Assembly (NCBI GenBank): GCA_963772555.1 | Contig: CAVYXQ010000003.1 | Location: forward strand, 1 to 64,000 | DNA length: 64,000 nucleotides | Source of the DNA: Roseiarcus sp963772555 | GTDB taxonomy: Bacteria > Pseudomonadota > Alphaproteobacteria > Rhizobiales > Beijerinckiaceae | Direction: 5' to 3' | In this document: positions 50,870 through 59,834 of the stretch, in pieces | Layout of the letters: every line of letters starts with the position of its first letter | Numbering within the stretch: the first letter of the stretch is position 1 | Notes under the pieces: model-generated | What the model saw: only the letters and a program-made list of their open reading frames with translations | Told to the model about the DNA's origin: nothing | Database searches by the model: none | Translations under genes and position numbers: made by a program

Positions 50870-52591
50870 TTACTTCTTCTGGTCGCGGGCCTTGAGCGCC
50901 GCGCCGAGAATGTCGCCAAGCGAAGCGCCAGAATCGGCCGAGCCGTACTGGGCGATCGCCTCCTTTTCCTCGGCGACTTCCAGCGCCTTGATCGAGACGG
51001 CGACCTTGCGGGCGCGGCGGTCGAACTGGATGACGCGCGCGTCGACCTTTTCGCCGACCGAGAAGCGCTCGGGACGCTGGTCGCCGCGATCGCGAGCGAG
51101 TTCGTTGCGCTTGATGAAGGCGGTCAGATCCGTGCCGGCGATCTTCACCTCGATGCCGCCGTCCTTGACTTCGACCACTTCGCAAGTGACGACCGAGCCT
51201 TTGCGCAGTTCGCCCTCGCCCTCCTCGCCCGGCTTCTTGGCGAAGGGGTCGTTCGCCAGCTGCTTGATGCCGATGGCGATCCGTTCCTTCTCCACGTCGA
51301 CGTCGAGCACCCTCGCCTCGACCTTGTCGCCCTTCTTGAAGTCCTCGATCGCCTGCTCGCCCGGCCGGTTCCAGTCGAGATCGGAGAGGTGGACCATGCC
51401 GTCGACGTCGCCGTCGAGGCCGACGAAGAGCCCGAACTCGGTCTTGTTCTTGACCTCGCCCTCGACCGTGGAGCCGACCGGATGCCGCTCGGCGAAGGCC
51501 TCCCAGGGGTTCTGCAGGGTCTGCTTGAGGCCGAGCGAGATGCGGCGCTTGGAGGAATCGACCTCGAGCACCTGGACCTCGACCTCCTGGCTGGTCGAGA
51601 CGATCTTGCCCGGATGGACGTTCTTTTTCGTCCAGGACATTTCCGACACGTGGATCAAGCCCTCGATGCCCGGCTCGAGCTCGACGAAGGCGCCGTAGTC
51701 GGCGATGTTGGTGACGCGGCCCTTGAGCTTCTGGCCGACGTGGTAGCGCGTCTCGATGTTGGACCACGGGTCTTCCTGCAGCTGCTTCATGCCGAGCGAG
51801 ATGCGGTGGGTCTCGTGGTTGATCTTGATGATGCGCACCTTGACCTGCTGGCCGATGGTCAGGACCTCGCTCGGATGGTTCACCCGCCGCCAGGCGATGT
51901 CGGTGACATGCAGCAGGCCGTCGATGCCGCCGAGGTCGACGAAGGCGCCGTAGTCGGTCAGGTTCTTCACCGTGCCGTCGATGACCTGCCCTTCGGCGAG
52001 GTTGGCGACGATCTCGTGGCGCTGCTCGGCCCGGCTCTCCTCGAGCACGGTGCGGCGGGAGACGACGATATTTCCGCGGCGCCGATCCATCTTGAGGATC
52101 TGGAACGGCTGCGGCATGTTCATCAGCGGGCCGATGTCGCGCACCGGACGGATGTCGACTTGGCTCCGCGGCAGGAAGGCGACCGCCCCGTCGAGATCGA
52201 CGGTGAAGCCGCCCTTGACCTGGTTGAAGATCACGCCCTCGACCTTCTCGTTCTTTTCGAAGGCCTGTTCGAGCTTGATCCAGCTTTCCTCTCGGCGCGC
52301 CTTGTCGCGCGAGATGACCGCTTCGCCGAGCGCATTCTCGATGCGCTCGAGATAGACCTCGACCTCGTCGCCGAGGCCCGGCGCCGGATCGCGGCCGTGA
52401 TTGGTGAATTCCTTGAGGGCGACGCGCCCTTCTGTCTTAAGGCCGACGTCGATGACGGCCATGTCCTTTTCGATCGCGACGACCTTGCCCTTGACGACCG
52501 AGCCCTCGAAGGCCTCGTCCGCGCCGTAGGTCTCGTTGAGCAATGCAGTGAAATCCTCGCGCGTCGGCGCCGAGGTCTGAATGGAAGCCAT
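50870..52591 (-). CDS. rpsA: 30S ribosomal protein S1
   Basis: A 573-residue protein with six S1 RNA-binding domains. Characteristic pieces are GYFTV-type repeats seen as GGFTVDLDGAVAFLPRSQVD, GAFVDLGGIDGLLHVTDIAW, GAFVELEPGIEGLIHVSEMSW and FGLFVGLDGDVDGMVHLSDL. The two N-terminal domains bind the ribosome, the others capture mRNA. It ends ARDQKK. In most alphaproteobacteria rpsA follows cmk; here it lies upstream of rpmH on the same strand with 200 bases between. Confidence 0.96.
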   Translation of the reverse strand: MASIQTSAPTREDFTALLNETYGADEAFEGSVVKGKVVAIEKDMAVIDVGLKTEGRVALKEFTNHGRDPAPGLGDEVEVYLERIENALGEAVISRDKARREESWIKLEQAFEKNEKVEGVIFNQVKGGFTVDLDGAVAFLPRSQVDIRPVRDIGPLMNMPQPFQILKMDRRRGNIVVSRRTVLEESRAEQRHEIVANLAEGQVIDGTVKNLTDYGAFVDLGGIDGLLHVTDIAWRRVNHPSEVLTIGQQVKVRIIKINHETHRISLGMKQLQEDPWSNIETRYHVGQKLKGRVTNIADYGAFVELEPGIEGLIHVSEMSWTKKNVHPGKIVSTSQEVEVQVLEVDSSKRRISLGLKQTLQNPWEAFAERHPVGSTVEGEVKNKTEFGLFVGLDGDVDGMVHLSDLDWNRPGEQAIEDFKKGDKVEARVLDVDVEKERIAIGIKQLANDPFAKKPGEEGEGELRKGSVVTCEVVEVKDGGIEVKIAGTDLTAFIKRNELARDRGDQRPERFSVGEKVDARVIQFDRRARKVAVSIKALEVAEEKEAIAQYGSADSGASLGDILGAALKARDQKK

Positions 52592-52890
52592 TGGTTCTCC
52601 TAAAGGGCCCCGGTCAGGGGGCGGCGCCGGCGGTTTGGGTTCGAGGTTGACGGTCGAGGCGCCCGCTCGCCAGGAAGGTTTCCCTTCTCACCGCTCTTGA
52701 AAAGCGGGCCGGCGCATCGGGCCGGCGATCGAACGCCCAGGTTTAATCGCTATATGGGGGGCCACGCAGCGAGCGCCAGCGGCTAGCAGAAAAGCCCGCC
52801 GCGGGCAAGGCGAAAAGCCGGCGCTCGCGCCGATTTGCATTGGCCTGGCGGGAAGCCATTTCCAGCCGCGAAACGAGAAGAGCCGCAGGC

Positions 52891-53289
52891 TTACGGCGCC
52901 TTTTGCAGCCGGGCTCGAGAGGGCGCCCGATCGTCGGACGGCTTGGTCCTCGGCGAGACGGCCAGCCCAAGGAACACCAACACGGCCTGATTGAGCCGCA
53001 GGATATCCTCGTCATCCAACCTGCCGACGCATGCGCCAACCTTGGCCTTGGGGACGGTGGTGATCTTATCCACCATAAGGCGAAGGCGGCAGGCTGAGCG
53101 CAAGCCGTTGCGCTCGTTCGGTTCCACCGGCAGGCGGAATAGCGGCGCGTCGGTTTCATCCGTGGTGAACGCGCAGATGGTGATCGAGTCGGTAGCGTCG
53201 AAGCTATCGTCCTGGACGACAACCACGGGACGCGGCTTGCCTGCATAGTCCTTGCCGCCGGCGACAGTCCAAATGTCGCCGCGCTTCAC
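52891..53289 (-). CDS. PemK/MazF-like toxin
   Basis: A 132-residue protein with the PemK/MazF beta-barrel pattern: MKRGDIWTVAGGKDYAGKPR, RPVVVVQDDSFD, ITICAFTTDETDAPLFRLP, and SACRLRLMVDKITTVPKAKV. Members are sequence-specific endoribonucleases that block translation. The C-terminal 30 residues (SPRTKPSDDRAPSRARLQKA) are longer than in MazF and unconserved. It overlaps the antitoxin gene by four bases. Confidence 0.9.
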   Translation of the reverse strand: MKRGDIWTVAGGKDYAGKPRPVVVVQDDSFDATDSITICAFTTDETDAPLFRLPVEPNERNGLRSACRLRLMVDKITTVPKAKVGACVGRLDDEDILRLNQAVLVFLGLAVSPRTKPSDDRAPSRARLQKAP

Positions 53290-53510
53290 TCACCGCCCCA
53301 GTCCGAGACCGCGTCGATGAACGCTTGATCCTCGCGAGCATGCGCGCTGGCCGCGATGGCGGCCGACTGGCGATGAGCTTCGAAGCGGAAAGAGGACGAG
53401 CGCACGTCCGGCGCCCAAATCTGAATCGGGCGTAGCCCTTGCGCGCGCAGCCGCTCGCGATGTGCACGCACCTTCGCACGGGAGGGCTTGGAGTTCGAGG
53501 CCGAGGCCAT
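53286..53510 (-). CDS. MazE-type (DUF3018-like) antitoxin
   Basis: A 74-residue protein with the motif RAHRERLRAQGLRPIQIWAP and FEAHRQSAAIAAS, typical of the small antitoxins paired with PemK-like toxins in Proteobacteria. The basic N-terminus should bind the promoter DNA, and the acidic end (AVSDWGGE) the toxin. It lies first in the pair, and a perfect 12-base palindrome just upstream is the likely operator. Confidence 0.88.
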   Translation of the reverse strand: MASASNSKPSRAKVRAHRERLRAQGLRPIQIWAPDVRSSSFRFEAHRQSAAIAASAHAREDQAFIDAVSDWGGE

Positions 53511-53527
53511 GACAAATCTCCAAATTG

Positions 53528-53539
53528 GTTACATGTAAC
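53528..53539. promoter_or_regulatory. Palindromic operator of the MazEF-type pair
   Basis: gttacatgtaac is a perfect palindrome 17 bases upstream of the antitoxin ATG, where an autorepressing antitoxin would bind. Confidence 0.55.
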
Positions 53540-53601
53540 TTATCATGGACCGTCGGATATAGCCAGTCCCATCGCCGCCGTCGTTACTGCATTCCCCTGC
53601 T

Positions 53602-53641
53602 ACCGGCCGGGCCGCGTAGCGCGGTCGTCGGACCGGCCGGT
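53602..53641 (-). terminator. Nested hairpin, probable terminator
   Basis: Outer arms accggccgg (53602-53610) and ccggccggt (53633-53641) enclose a second stem, ccgcg-tag-cgcgg (53612-53624). It begins three bases past the stop of the gene at 53645. There is no T-run, so termination strength is uncertain. Confidence 0.5.
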
Positions 53642-53644
53642 TTG

Positions 53645-53944
53645 CTAAATCTCGCGCAGGAAATGATCGCGTGAGGCGCCGGGAACAATCAGGCCGTCAA
53701 ATTTCTTCACAACCGCCTGGTATTCCGGGCTTCCGAGAATTTTGGCCGACTTCTCCTCGAAATCGGCCAGACTGCCGTAGTTCGACACGCTGATCGTTTC
53801 GCCGACCTGCGCTCCCATGCTGGCAAACGTCGTGACCTCGACGCCGGCCACGCGCTTGATGATGGCGGCAGCCTCCTTCAGCGCCGCATGAAGCTCGAAT
53901 GTTTTTCCGGGCATTGCGACATTGATGCGAGCAAGCCTGATCAT
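53645..53944 (-). CDS. Small dimeric alpha/beta-barrel (NIPSNAP/ABM-like) protein
   Basis: A 99-residue single-domain protein: IRLARINVAMPGKTFELHA, VAGVEVTTFASMGAQVGETI, then SLADFEEKSAKILGSPEYQA. The ferredoxin-like pattern fits dimeric barrel proteins that bind small molecules or act as monooxygenases. It has a strong ribosome binding site (aaggaggg). It is monocistronic, next to the toxin-antitoxin pair and sugar system C, without a clear functional link. Confidence 0.72.
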   Translation of the reverse strand: MIRLARINVAMPGKTFELHAALKEAAAIIKRVAGVEVTTFASMGAQVGETISVSNYGSLADFEEKSAKILGSPEYQAVVKKFDGLIVPGASRDHFLREI

Positions 53945-54090
53945 GGAACGATCCCTCCTTGATGGTGGATGTTGGAGTCAGCGCCGTCGGCTCCCCCAAG
54001 CCTAAGACGCTCCGTGGTATGTCAACATCCAAATTGGACTCTTGGCTTGGACGCTTGGCAATGCGGATTTCGCCGCGACGTTTCGGGAGC

Positions 54091-55056
54091 CTAGCCGCCG
54101 CCGCGCCGGCCGAAGCTGCTGGCGGCGACGGCGGCGATGAGGATGCCGCCGGTTAGCATGTCGCGCACGTAGCTGTCGACATTCATCTGCGTCAGCCCGT
54201 TTCCCAAAAGGCCGAGGATCAGGACGCCCGCCAGCGTCGCCAGGACCCGCGGCTCGCCCTCTTCGGTCATGGTCTGGCCGAGGAAGACCGCCGCGATCGA
54301 ATCGAGCATCAAGCCGGCGCCCTGGGTCGGGTTGGCGGAGGCGACCCGGCTCGCATACATGAGGCCGGCGATTGCCGCGCCGAACCCGGTGAGGCCGAAG
54401 GCGACGAGCCTCAGCGGCCGCACCGGCACCCCGGCGAGGCGGGCCGCCTCCGCATTGTCGCCGATCGCGTAGAGCCGCCGGCCGACGACGGTCTGTTCGA
54501 GAAAAATGAAGACCGATCCCACGGCCAAGAGCGCGACCAGGGTCAGATTGGGCAGCGTGAGATCGGGCGAGAGGGTCAATCCGCCGCGGGCGAAGTCGGC
54601 GAAGGTCTGCGGGATGGCGCTGCCGAACAGCGTCTTGCCGCCGGAAAGCCAGAAGGCGAAGCCGCTGAGAACGGTCATGGCGCCAAGCGTCGCGATGAAC
54701 GGCAGAATGCCGACATAGGAGACGAGAAATCCGTTGATCAGCCCGCCGGCGAGCCCGGCCGAAAGCGCGACGCCGACCGCGAGCGCGGTCGAGCCTCCCG
54801 CCAGGAAGACGAGCGCCGCGACAATCCCGGCAAGACTCGCCATCGAGCCGACGCTGAGGTCGAAATCGCCCATCGCCATGACGATCGTCATGCCCGAGGC
54901 GACGACCGCCAGCATGCTCATCTGCTGGGAAATGTTGAGGAGATTGCGTCCGGTCAGAAACGTCGTCGGCAGGTGAAGCCAGAAATAGAGGACGACGATT
55001 GCGACGCCGATCAGGGTTCCATGCCGGCGGACAAAAGCGGTCGGGGCGAGCCTCAT
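54091..55056 (-). CDS. Sugar ABC transporter permease, system C
   Basis: A 321-residue CUT2 permease with VASGMTIVMAMGDFDLSVGS and SIAAVFLGQTM in place of the usual VLGG late motif. Its start overlaps the ATPase stop by four bases. A single permease suggests a homodimer. It is the last gene of the operon binding protein-ATPase-permease. Confidence 0.92.
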   Translation of the reverse strand: MRLAPTAFVRRHGTLIGVAIVVLYFWLHLPTTFLTGRNLLNISQQMSMLAVVASGMTIVMAMGDFDLSVGSMASLAGIVAALVFLAGGSTALAVGVALSAGLAGGLINGFLVSYVGILPFIATLGAMTVLSGFAFWLSGGKTLFGSAIPQTFADFARGGLTLSPDLTLPNLTLVALLAVGSVFIFLEQTVVGRRLYAIGDNAEAARLAGVPVRPLRLVAFGLTGFGAAIAGLMYASRVASANPTQGAGLMLDSIAAVFLGQTMTEEGEPRVLATLAGVLILGLLGNGLTQMNVDSYVRDMLTGGILIAAVAASSFGRRGGG

Positions 55057-56558
55057 GCCGGCCGCTCGCCATAGCAGAGCGCGAGCAGGCGCGCCGGGGT
55101 GAGCTCGTCGGTCGGGACGATTTCCGCCAGGTGGCCGTCGACGAGGATGGCGATGCGGCCGCAGAGCGCCAGCAGTTCCTCGTGGTCCGAGGACGAGACG
55201 AGAATCGCCGCGCCGGCCTCGGCGATCTCGCGCAGGAGCGCATGGATGTCGAATTTCGCCGCGACGTCGACGCCCCGCGTCGGCTCGTCGAGCAGGAGGA
55301 CCCTTGGGGCGCTCGCGACCGCGCGGGCGAACATCACCTTTTGCTGGTTGCCGCCGCTGAGGCGTGAGACCCGCTGGCGGGGACCGGTCGCCCGGAGGCG
55401 AACGCGACGGCCGAGCGCCGCGGCAAGGGCGCGCTCGGCCGGCCGGTTCAAAAGGCAGCCGAGACGGCTGAGCCGCCCGAGATGGGGGAGCGCAATATTC
55501 TCCGCGACACCCTTAGAGAGCAGGAGACCTTCGGCTCTCCTTTCGCGCGGCACATAGGCCAGACCGCGCCGCCATCCCTCGGCCGCGCCGCCAAGGCGAA
55601 CCGGACGTCCGCCGATGGAGAGCGCGCCGCGCCGCGCCCCCGTCATCAACGCCCGCAGCAGGCGGTCGCCGCCGGCGTCGGCGAGCCCGGCGAGACCGAG
55701 GATTTCGCCCTCGCGGACCTCGAACGATATCGCCTCGAGACCCTTGGCCTCGAGCCGCTGCACCGAGAGAGCGACGCCTTTTCGCAAGGCGGCGCGCGCC
55801 GCCGGCGCCGCCCCGAGCGAGGCGCGCCCGGTCATCCGCTCGATCAGGGCGTCGCGCGTGGCCTCCGCGCGAGCGATCGGCGGCTCGGAAACGCCGTCGC
55901 GAAGGACGGTAATGCAATCCGCGATCCGCAGGACCTCCTCGATCCGGTGCGAGACGTAGATGATGCCGCAGCCGCGCCGCTTGAGCTCGCCGATGATCTG
56001 GAAGAGCCGTTCGGCTTCTGCGTGGCTGAGCGCCGCGGTCGGCTCGTCCATGACGAAAATGCGCCCCGGCGGGGTTCCGTCTTCGACGAAGGTCGAGGCG
56101 ATCTTGACGATAAGGCGGTCGCCGACCGGGAGGCGGCCGAGAATGGCCTCGGGCGCGACGTCGGCGATGCCGAAGGCGGCGAGCGCGGCGCGGGCGCGTT
56201 CGTTCAGCGCCCGCCAGTCGATGAGCCCGCCAAGACGCGTCGGATAGTCGCGGCCGAGATAGAGGTTCTCGGCCACGCTGAGCCGCGGCAGCACGTTCAG
56301 TTCCTGGTGCAGGAACCGGAGACCGAGCCGATGCGCGTCGCGCGCGCTTGTGATCGAGACCGGCTGGCCGTCGAGGGCGATCGTTCCGCTGTCGGCCGGG
56401 ACGACGCCGGCCAGGATCCTGATGAGCGTGCTCTTGCCGGCGCCGTTTTCGCCCATCAGCGCGTGGACCTCGCCCAACTCGAGCGAGAGCGACGCATTCC
56501 GGAGCGCAGCCGCCCCGCCGTAGGATTTGGCGAGGCTCGCCAGCGAAAGCAGGCTCAA
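55053..56558 (-). CDS. Sugar ABC transporter ATPase, system C
   Basis: A 501-residue double ABC ATPase. Domain one has GENGAGKSTLIRILAG, a poorly conserved signature (LPVGDRLIVKIASTF) and IFVMDEPTAAL. Domain two has a degenerate P-loop (GLADAGGDRLLRALMTG), canonical LSGGNQQKVMFARAV and LLLDEPTRGVDVA. The pattern is that of RbsA/XylG-type proteins. Confidence 0.93.
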   Translation of the reverse strand: MSLLSLASLAKSYGGAAALRNASLSLELGEVHALMGENGAGKSTLIRILAGVVPADSGTIALDGQPVSITSARDAHRLGLRFLHQELNVLPRLSVAENLYLGRDYPTRLGGLIDWRALNERARAALAAFGIADVAPEAILGRLPVGDRLIVKIASTFVEDGTPPGRIFVMDEPTAALSHAEAERLFQIIGELKRRGCGIIYVSHRIEEVLRIADCITVLRDGVSEPPIARAEATRDALIERMTGRASLGAAPAARAALRKGVALSVQRLEAKGLEAISFEVREGEILGLAGLADAGGDRLLRALMTGARRGALSIGGRPVRLGGAAEGWRRGLAYVPRERRAEGLLLSKGVAENIALPHLGRLSRLGCLLNRPAERALAAALGRRVRLRATGPRQRVSRLSGGNQQKVMFARAVASAPRVLLLDEPTRGVDVAAKFDIHALLREIAEAGAAILVSSSDHEELLALCGRIAILVDGHLAEIVPTDELTPARLLALCYGERPA

Positions 56559-56606
56559 GACGGGCCTTCTGTCAGATGAGCGAAAAAGCGCTCGCCAGAG
56601 AGGGCG

Positions 56607-57539
56607 CTACTCCTTGACGTTGGCGGCTGTGATCAGTTTGGTCGGCACGTAGATCACGCTCTGCTTGATCTTTTCGCCGGCCAGCGTCCGCTTCACCGCC
56701 GCCGCCGTGGTCGCGCCGATGCCCTTGAAGTCCTGCGCCATCGAGGCTTCGAAGTCGCCACCCTTGGCGATCGCCTCGCGCGCCTGCGGGTTGGCGTCGA
56801 TGCCGGTGATGACGATGCCCTCGCCGGCGCGGCCGGCCGCTTCGATCGCCTGCAGGGCGCCGAGCGCCGGCTGGTCCCACGCCGCCCAGACCGCCGCGAT
56901 GGAGCCCTTGGCGGGATTGGCGGCGAGGATCGCCTCCATCTTGGCGCGGGAATCGGCGATGCCGCCGTCCTTCACGTCCGGGGTCACCCGGTCGATCACC
57001 TTGATGTCGGGGTTGTTCTTGAAGATCGCGTCGGCGACGACGTCACGCGCCTCGACCGGCGGAAAGGCGTCATAGACGAACATGACGACGTTGCCCTTGC
57101 CGTTGATGCGGTTGGCGACGTAGGCGGCGGTGTCGGCGGCCATGGCGTAACCGTTGCTGGTGATGTTGGTGACGAGGAGGGGGCTCGCGCCCGCGTCCAT
57201 GCCGAAGACCGGAATGCCTGCCTTCTTCGCCGTCTCGAGGCCGGCCGCGACCTGCGCCGGATCGACGTTGATGACGATGGCGTCGACCTTCTCGTTCGCC
57301 GCATCCTCGATCCGGCTGATGGCGGCGGCGACGTCGCCCTTGGTGTCGATGACGTTGACGTCCCAGCCGTAGCCCTTGGCGGCGGCCTGGAAGGCCTCGA
57401 CATAGAACTGCGTGCCCGGCTGGGCGAGATAGGGCGTGATGACCGCGATCTTGGCGGCGAGCGCCGCGCCGGCCGAGCCCGCCAGCATGAGCGCGCCCGC
57501 TACCGCCATTGCCGCGCGCGCCGTCAGTGAATTCGCCAC
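56607..57539 (-). CDS. Periplasmic sugar-binding protein, system C
   Basis: A 310-residue exported protein. I choose the GTG at 57539, which has a gggaggag site seven bases ahead; earlier in-frame starts lack one. The signal peptide (AAMAVAGALMLAGSAGAALA) is cleaved before AKIAVITP. The binding-protein fold shows FYVEAFQAAAKGYGWDVNVI, INVDPAQVAAGL, FGMDAGASPLLVTNIT and TGIDANPQAREAI. It is first in the operon and faces the FGGY kinase gene across about 90 bases, so both directions probably share control. Confidence 0.91.
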   Translation of the reverse strand: MANSLTARAAMAVAGALMLAGSAGAALAAKIAVITPYLAQPGTQFYVEAFQAAAKGYGWDVNVIDTKGDVAAAISRIEDAANEKVDAIVINVDPAQVAAGLETAKKAGIPVFGMDAGASPLLVTNITSNGYAMAADTAAYVANRINGKGNVVMFVYDAFPPVEARDVVADAIFKNNPDIKVIDRVTPDVKDGGIADSRAKMEAILAANPAKGSIAAVWAAWDQPALGALQAIEAAGRAGEGIVITGIDANPQAREAIAKGGDFEASMAQDFKGIGATTAAAVKRTLAGEKIKQSVIYVPTKLITAANVKE

Positions 57540-57628
57540 GGATGCTCCTCCCGATCCTACGCCCTGCTGACGCGAAGCTAGCATTGCGGCTACAAACTGC
57601 AAAGGAAGCGCGTTTCAGCGGTTGGGCG

Positions 57629-59122
57629 ATGGCTGGTTCTTTTCTTGTGGGCGTCGAGGTCGGCACCACCTCGGTGAAGACCGGCGTGTTCGGCGAGGAC
57701 GGGACGCTTCTCGCAAGGCGGGCGACGCCGGTCGCGACATCGCGGCCGATGGGCGACCGCGTCGAGCAGGCGCCCGAGGACTGGCTCGCCGCGACGCTCG
57801 CCGGACTCGCCCATGTTCTCGACGGCGTTCCGGCCGGCGCGCTCGCCGGCTTCGGCCTCTGCAGCCAGGTCAACACGCATGTGTTCGTCGGCGGCGACGG
57901 GGTGGCGCTGGCGCCGGCGATCGTCTGGCAGGACGGACGCGCGGCCGAGGATGCGGCGCGGCTCGACGCGCTCGTGCCGGAGGCGGCTCGGCTCAAATGG
58001 TGGGGCGCGCCGCTGCCGATCGACGCCAGCCATGTCTTGAGCCGCATGGCGTGGATGGCGCGGACGCAGCCCGAGCTCTGGCGGCGCACCCGCTGGGTGA
58101 TGGCCCCGAAGGACTATTGCCTCCTCGCGCTCACCGGCGAAGCCGCGGCCGATCCGCTCTCCTCCTTCGGCGTCGTTGACGCGTCGCTCCGCTACATCGG
58201 CGAGCTGATCGCGCTCGTTCCCGGCGCGGCCGAGCGGCTGCCGCCCCTCGCCCGCCCGACCGAGCGGATCGGCCGGATTCGCGCCGGCCTGCCGGGCGCC
58301 GGGGCCGAGGTCGTCTGCGCGACCATGGACGCCTGGGCCGGAATCGTCGGCGCCGGCGCCGTCAAGGACGGCGAGGCGGCCTATCTCAGCGGCACGAGCG
58401 AGGTCGGCGGCATCGTCTCGGGAAAGCGCATCCCGACGCCGGGCGTCATCGCCTTTCCGACCTGCGAAGGAATAACCCTGCACGCCGGGCCGACCCAAGC
58501 CGGCGGCGCCAGCGTCGCTTGGCTCGCGGCGCTCCTCGGCCGCAGCGCCGACGACATCTCGGAACTTGCCGGCCGCAGCGATCCGGCCCGTCCGGCGCCG
58601 CTCTTCCTGCCGCATCTGCAGGGCGAACGCGCGCCGATCTGGGACATCGCCGCCCGCGGGGCCTTCGCCGGCCTCGACGCGTCGGCAGGCGCGCCCGAGC
58701 TCGCCCGCGCCGTGCTCGAGGGCGTCGCCTATTCGGTTCGCTGGCTCTTCGAGGCGCTCGAGGTTTCGTCGGGCGTGGCGCCGGAGCGGCTGAGGCATGC
58801 GGGCGGCGGGGCGCAGTCGGAGGTCTGGGCGCAGATCCGGGCCGACGTCCTCGGCCGCCCGATCGACCGCCTCGCCAATATCGATGCCGGCCTCGTCGGC
58901 GCAGCAATTCTGGCCGGCGCCGGCGCGGGCCTGTTCGCCACGCTGGAGGAGGCGGCAAGGCGCATGTGCCGGGTCGATCGGACCTTCGAGCCTAACCCGG
59001 CGCGGCGCGCGGCGCACGACGAGGGCTTCGGCCGCTACCGCGAGCTCTACGTCCGGCTCAAGGGGTTCAGTCCGGGAGCGGCGTGCAGGATTGCGGGGGA
59101 GGGGCCGATTTCAGGGGCTTGA
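57629..59122 (+). CDS. FGGY-family carbohydrate kinase
   Basis: A 497-residue sugar kinase. The N-terminal ATPase motif is LVGVEVGTTSVKTGVF; MGDRVEQAPEDWLAATLAG and the catalytic aspartate region DAWAGIVGAG follow. The second phosphate loop is AYLSGTSEVGG. LFLPHLQGERAPIWD and HAGGGAQSEVWAQIRADVLG complete the FGGY pattern. It phosphorylates a sugar brought in by system C, probably a pentulose, tetritol or polyol; the substrate cannot be told. The start was set at the ATG at 57629, after the transporter's divergent promoter region. Confidence 0.9.
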   Translation: MAGSFLVGVEVGTTSVKTGVFGEDGTLLARRATPVATSRPMGDRVEQAPEDWLAATLAGLAHVLDGVPAGALAGFGLCSQVNTHVFVGGDGVALAPAIVWQDGRAAEDAARLDALVPEAARLKWWGAPLPIDASHVLSRMAWMARTQPELWRRTRWVMAPKDYCLLALTGEAAADPLSSFGVVDASLRYIGELIALVPGAAERLPPLARPTERIGRIRAGLPGAGAEVVCATMDAWAGIVGAGAVKDGEAAYLSGTSEVGGIVSGKRIPTPGVIAFPTCEGITLHAGPTQAGGASVAWLAALLGRSADDISELAGRSDPARPAPLFLPHLQGERAPIWDIAARGAFAGLDASAGAPELARAVLEGVAYSVRWLFEALEVSSGVAPERLRHAGGGAQSEVWAQIRADVLGRPIDRLANIDAGLVGAAILAGAGAGLFATLEEAARRMCRVDRTFEPNPARRAAHDEGFGRYRELYVRLKGFSPGAACRIAGEGPISGA

Positions 59123-59195
59123 GTGTCCTTTTTCGCAACTGGGCCGGATTTCCGGGCAACCGCGCGGTCATATCTTACATAACAGATACGTTGAT

Positions 59196-59834
59196 CTAAC
59201 TTGGCGAAAGGGACTTGCCGTAACGGTCGAGAAGAGCGGCGACCTCATTCAACATGGTCATCAACGGCCTTGTCGCCTTGATCTCAAACGTCATGTCAGG
59301 ACGCTGGAAGAGGGCGACGCAGAGTTCGTTCGAATCGAGCCGGGACTGATAGGCGATTCCATCCGGGCTGTCCGAATGGCTCCAGAGAGCGTCGGACCAC
59401 AAGCCGCAGGGCTCATAAGGACCGGTCGAGACCGCATTGTCAGTTCCCACGGTCTGAAGGCCCGCGCCGTAAAGCTTCACGACCCGAACCGCGCGGCCAC
59501 ACGTCAGTTCCGCTGCCGCGCGACCGGTAATTTCAGCGGTAGCGACCATTAACCGATGTGGGTTCCGCAGAAGCGTCTCGGCGATAGCGCCAGCGCAACT
59601 CAAGCCGACATAGAGAACGCCAAACTGACCGCTTCCGCTGTCAAACCGATAGGTTGGCGGAACGCCCGCGCCCGGTCCGAAAAAGACTGGCTCAAGCGTC
59701 ATCCGATGAATGCGGTGGAACACCGTACCGGCCGGCAGGACCTCTATCGGCAGGCTAATTCCGTCAAGCCACGAGGGCGGAGGCGGCGCGGCGCCCCTCG
59801 GCCCGCGAGATTTCGACGGACGCCCGCCCGTCAC
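59196..59834 (-). CDS. RES-domain toxin
   Basis: A 212-residue RES protein. The expected residues are visible: Arg in GTVFHRIHR, RFDSGSGQFGVLYVGLS, and Glu in AGAIAETLLRN, followed by late AYQSRLDSNELCVALF with the conserved Ser. RES toxins degrade NAD. It overlaps the antitoxin gene by four bases. The N-terminal 25 residues are Pro-rich and probably not part of the fold. Confidence 0.88.
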   Translation of the reverse strand: MTGGRPSKSRGPRGAAPPPPSWLDGISLPIEVLPAGTVFHRIHRMTLEPVFFGPGAGVPPTYRFDSGSGQFGVLYVGLSCAGAIAETLLRNPHRLMVATAEITGRAAAELTCGRAVRVVKLYGAGLQTVGTDNAVSTGPYEPCGLWSDALWSHSDSPDGIAYQSRLDSNELCVALFQRPDMTFEIKATRPLMTMLNEVAALLDRYGKSLSPS

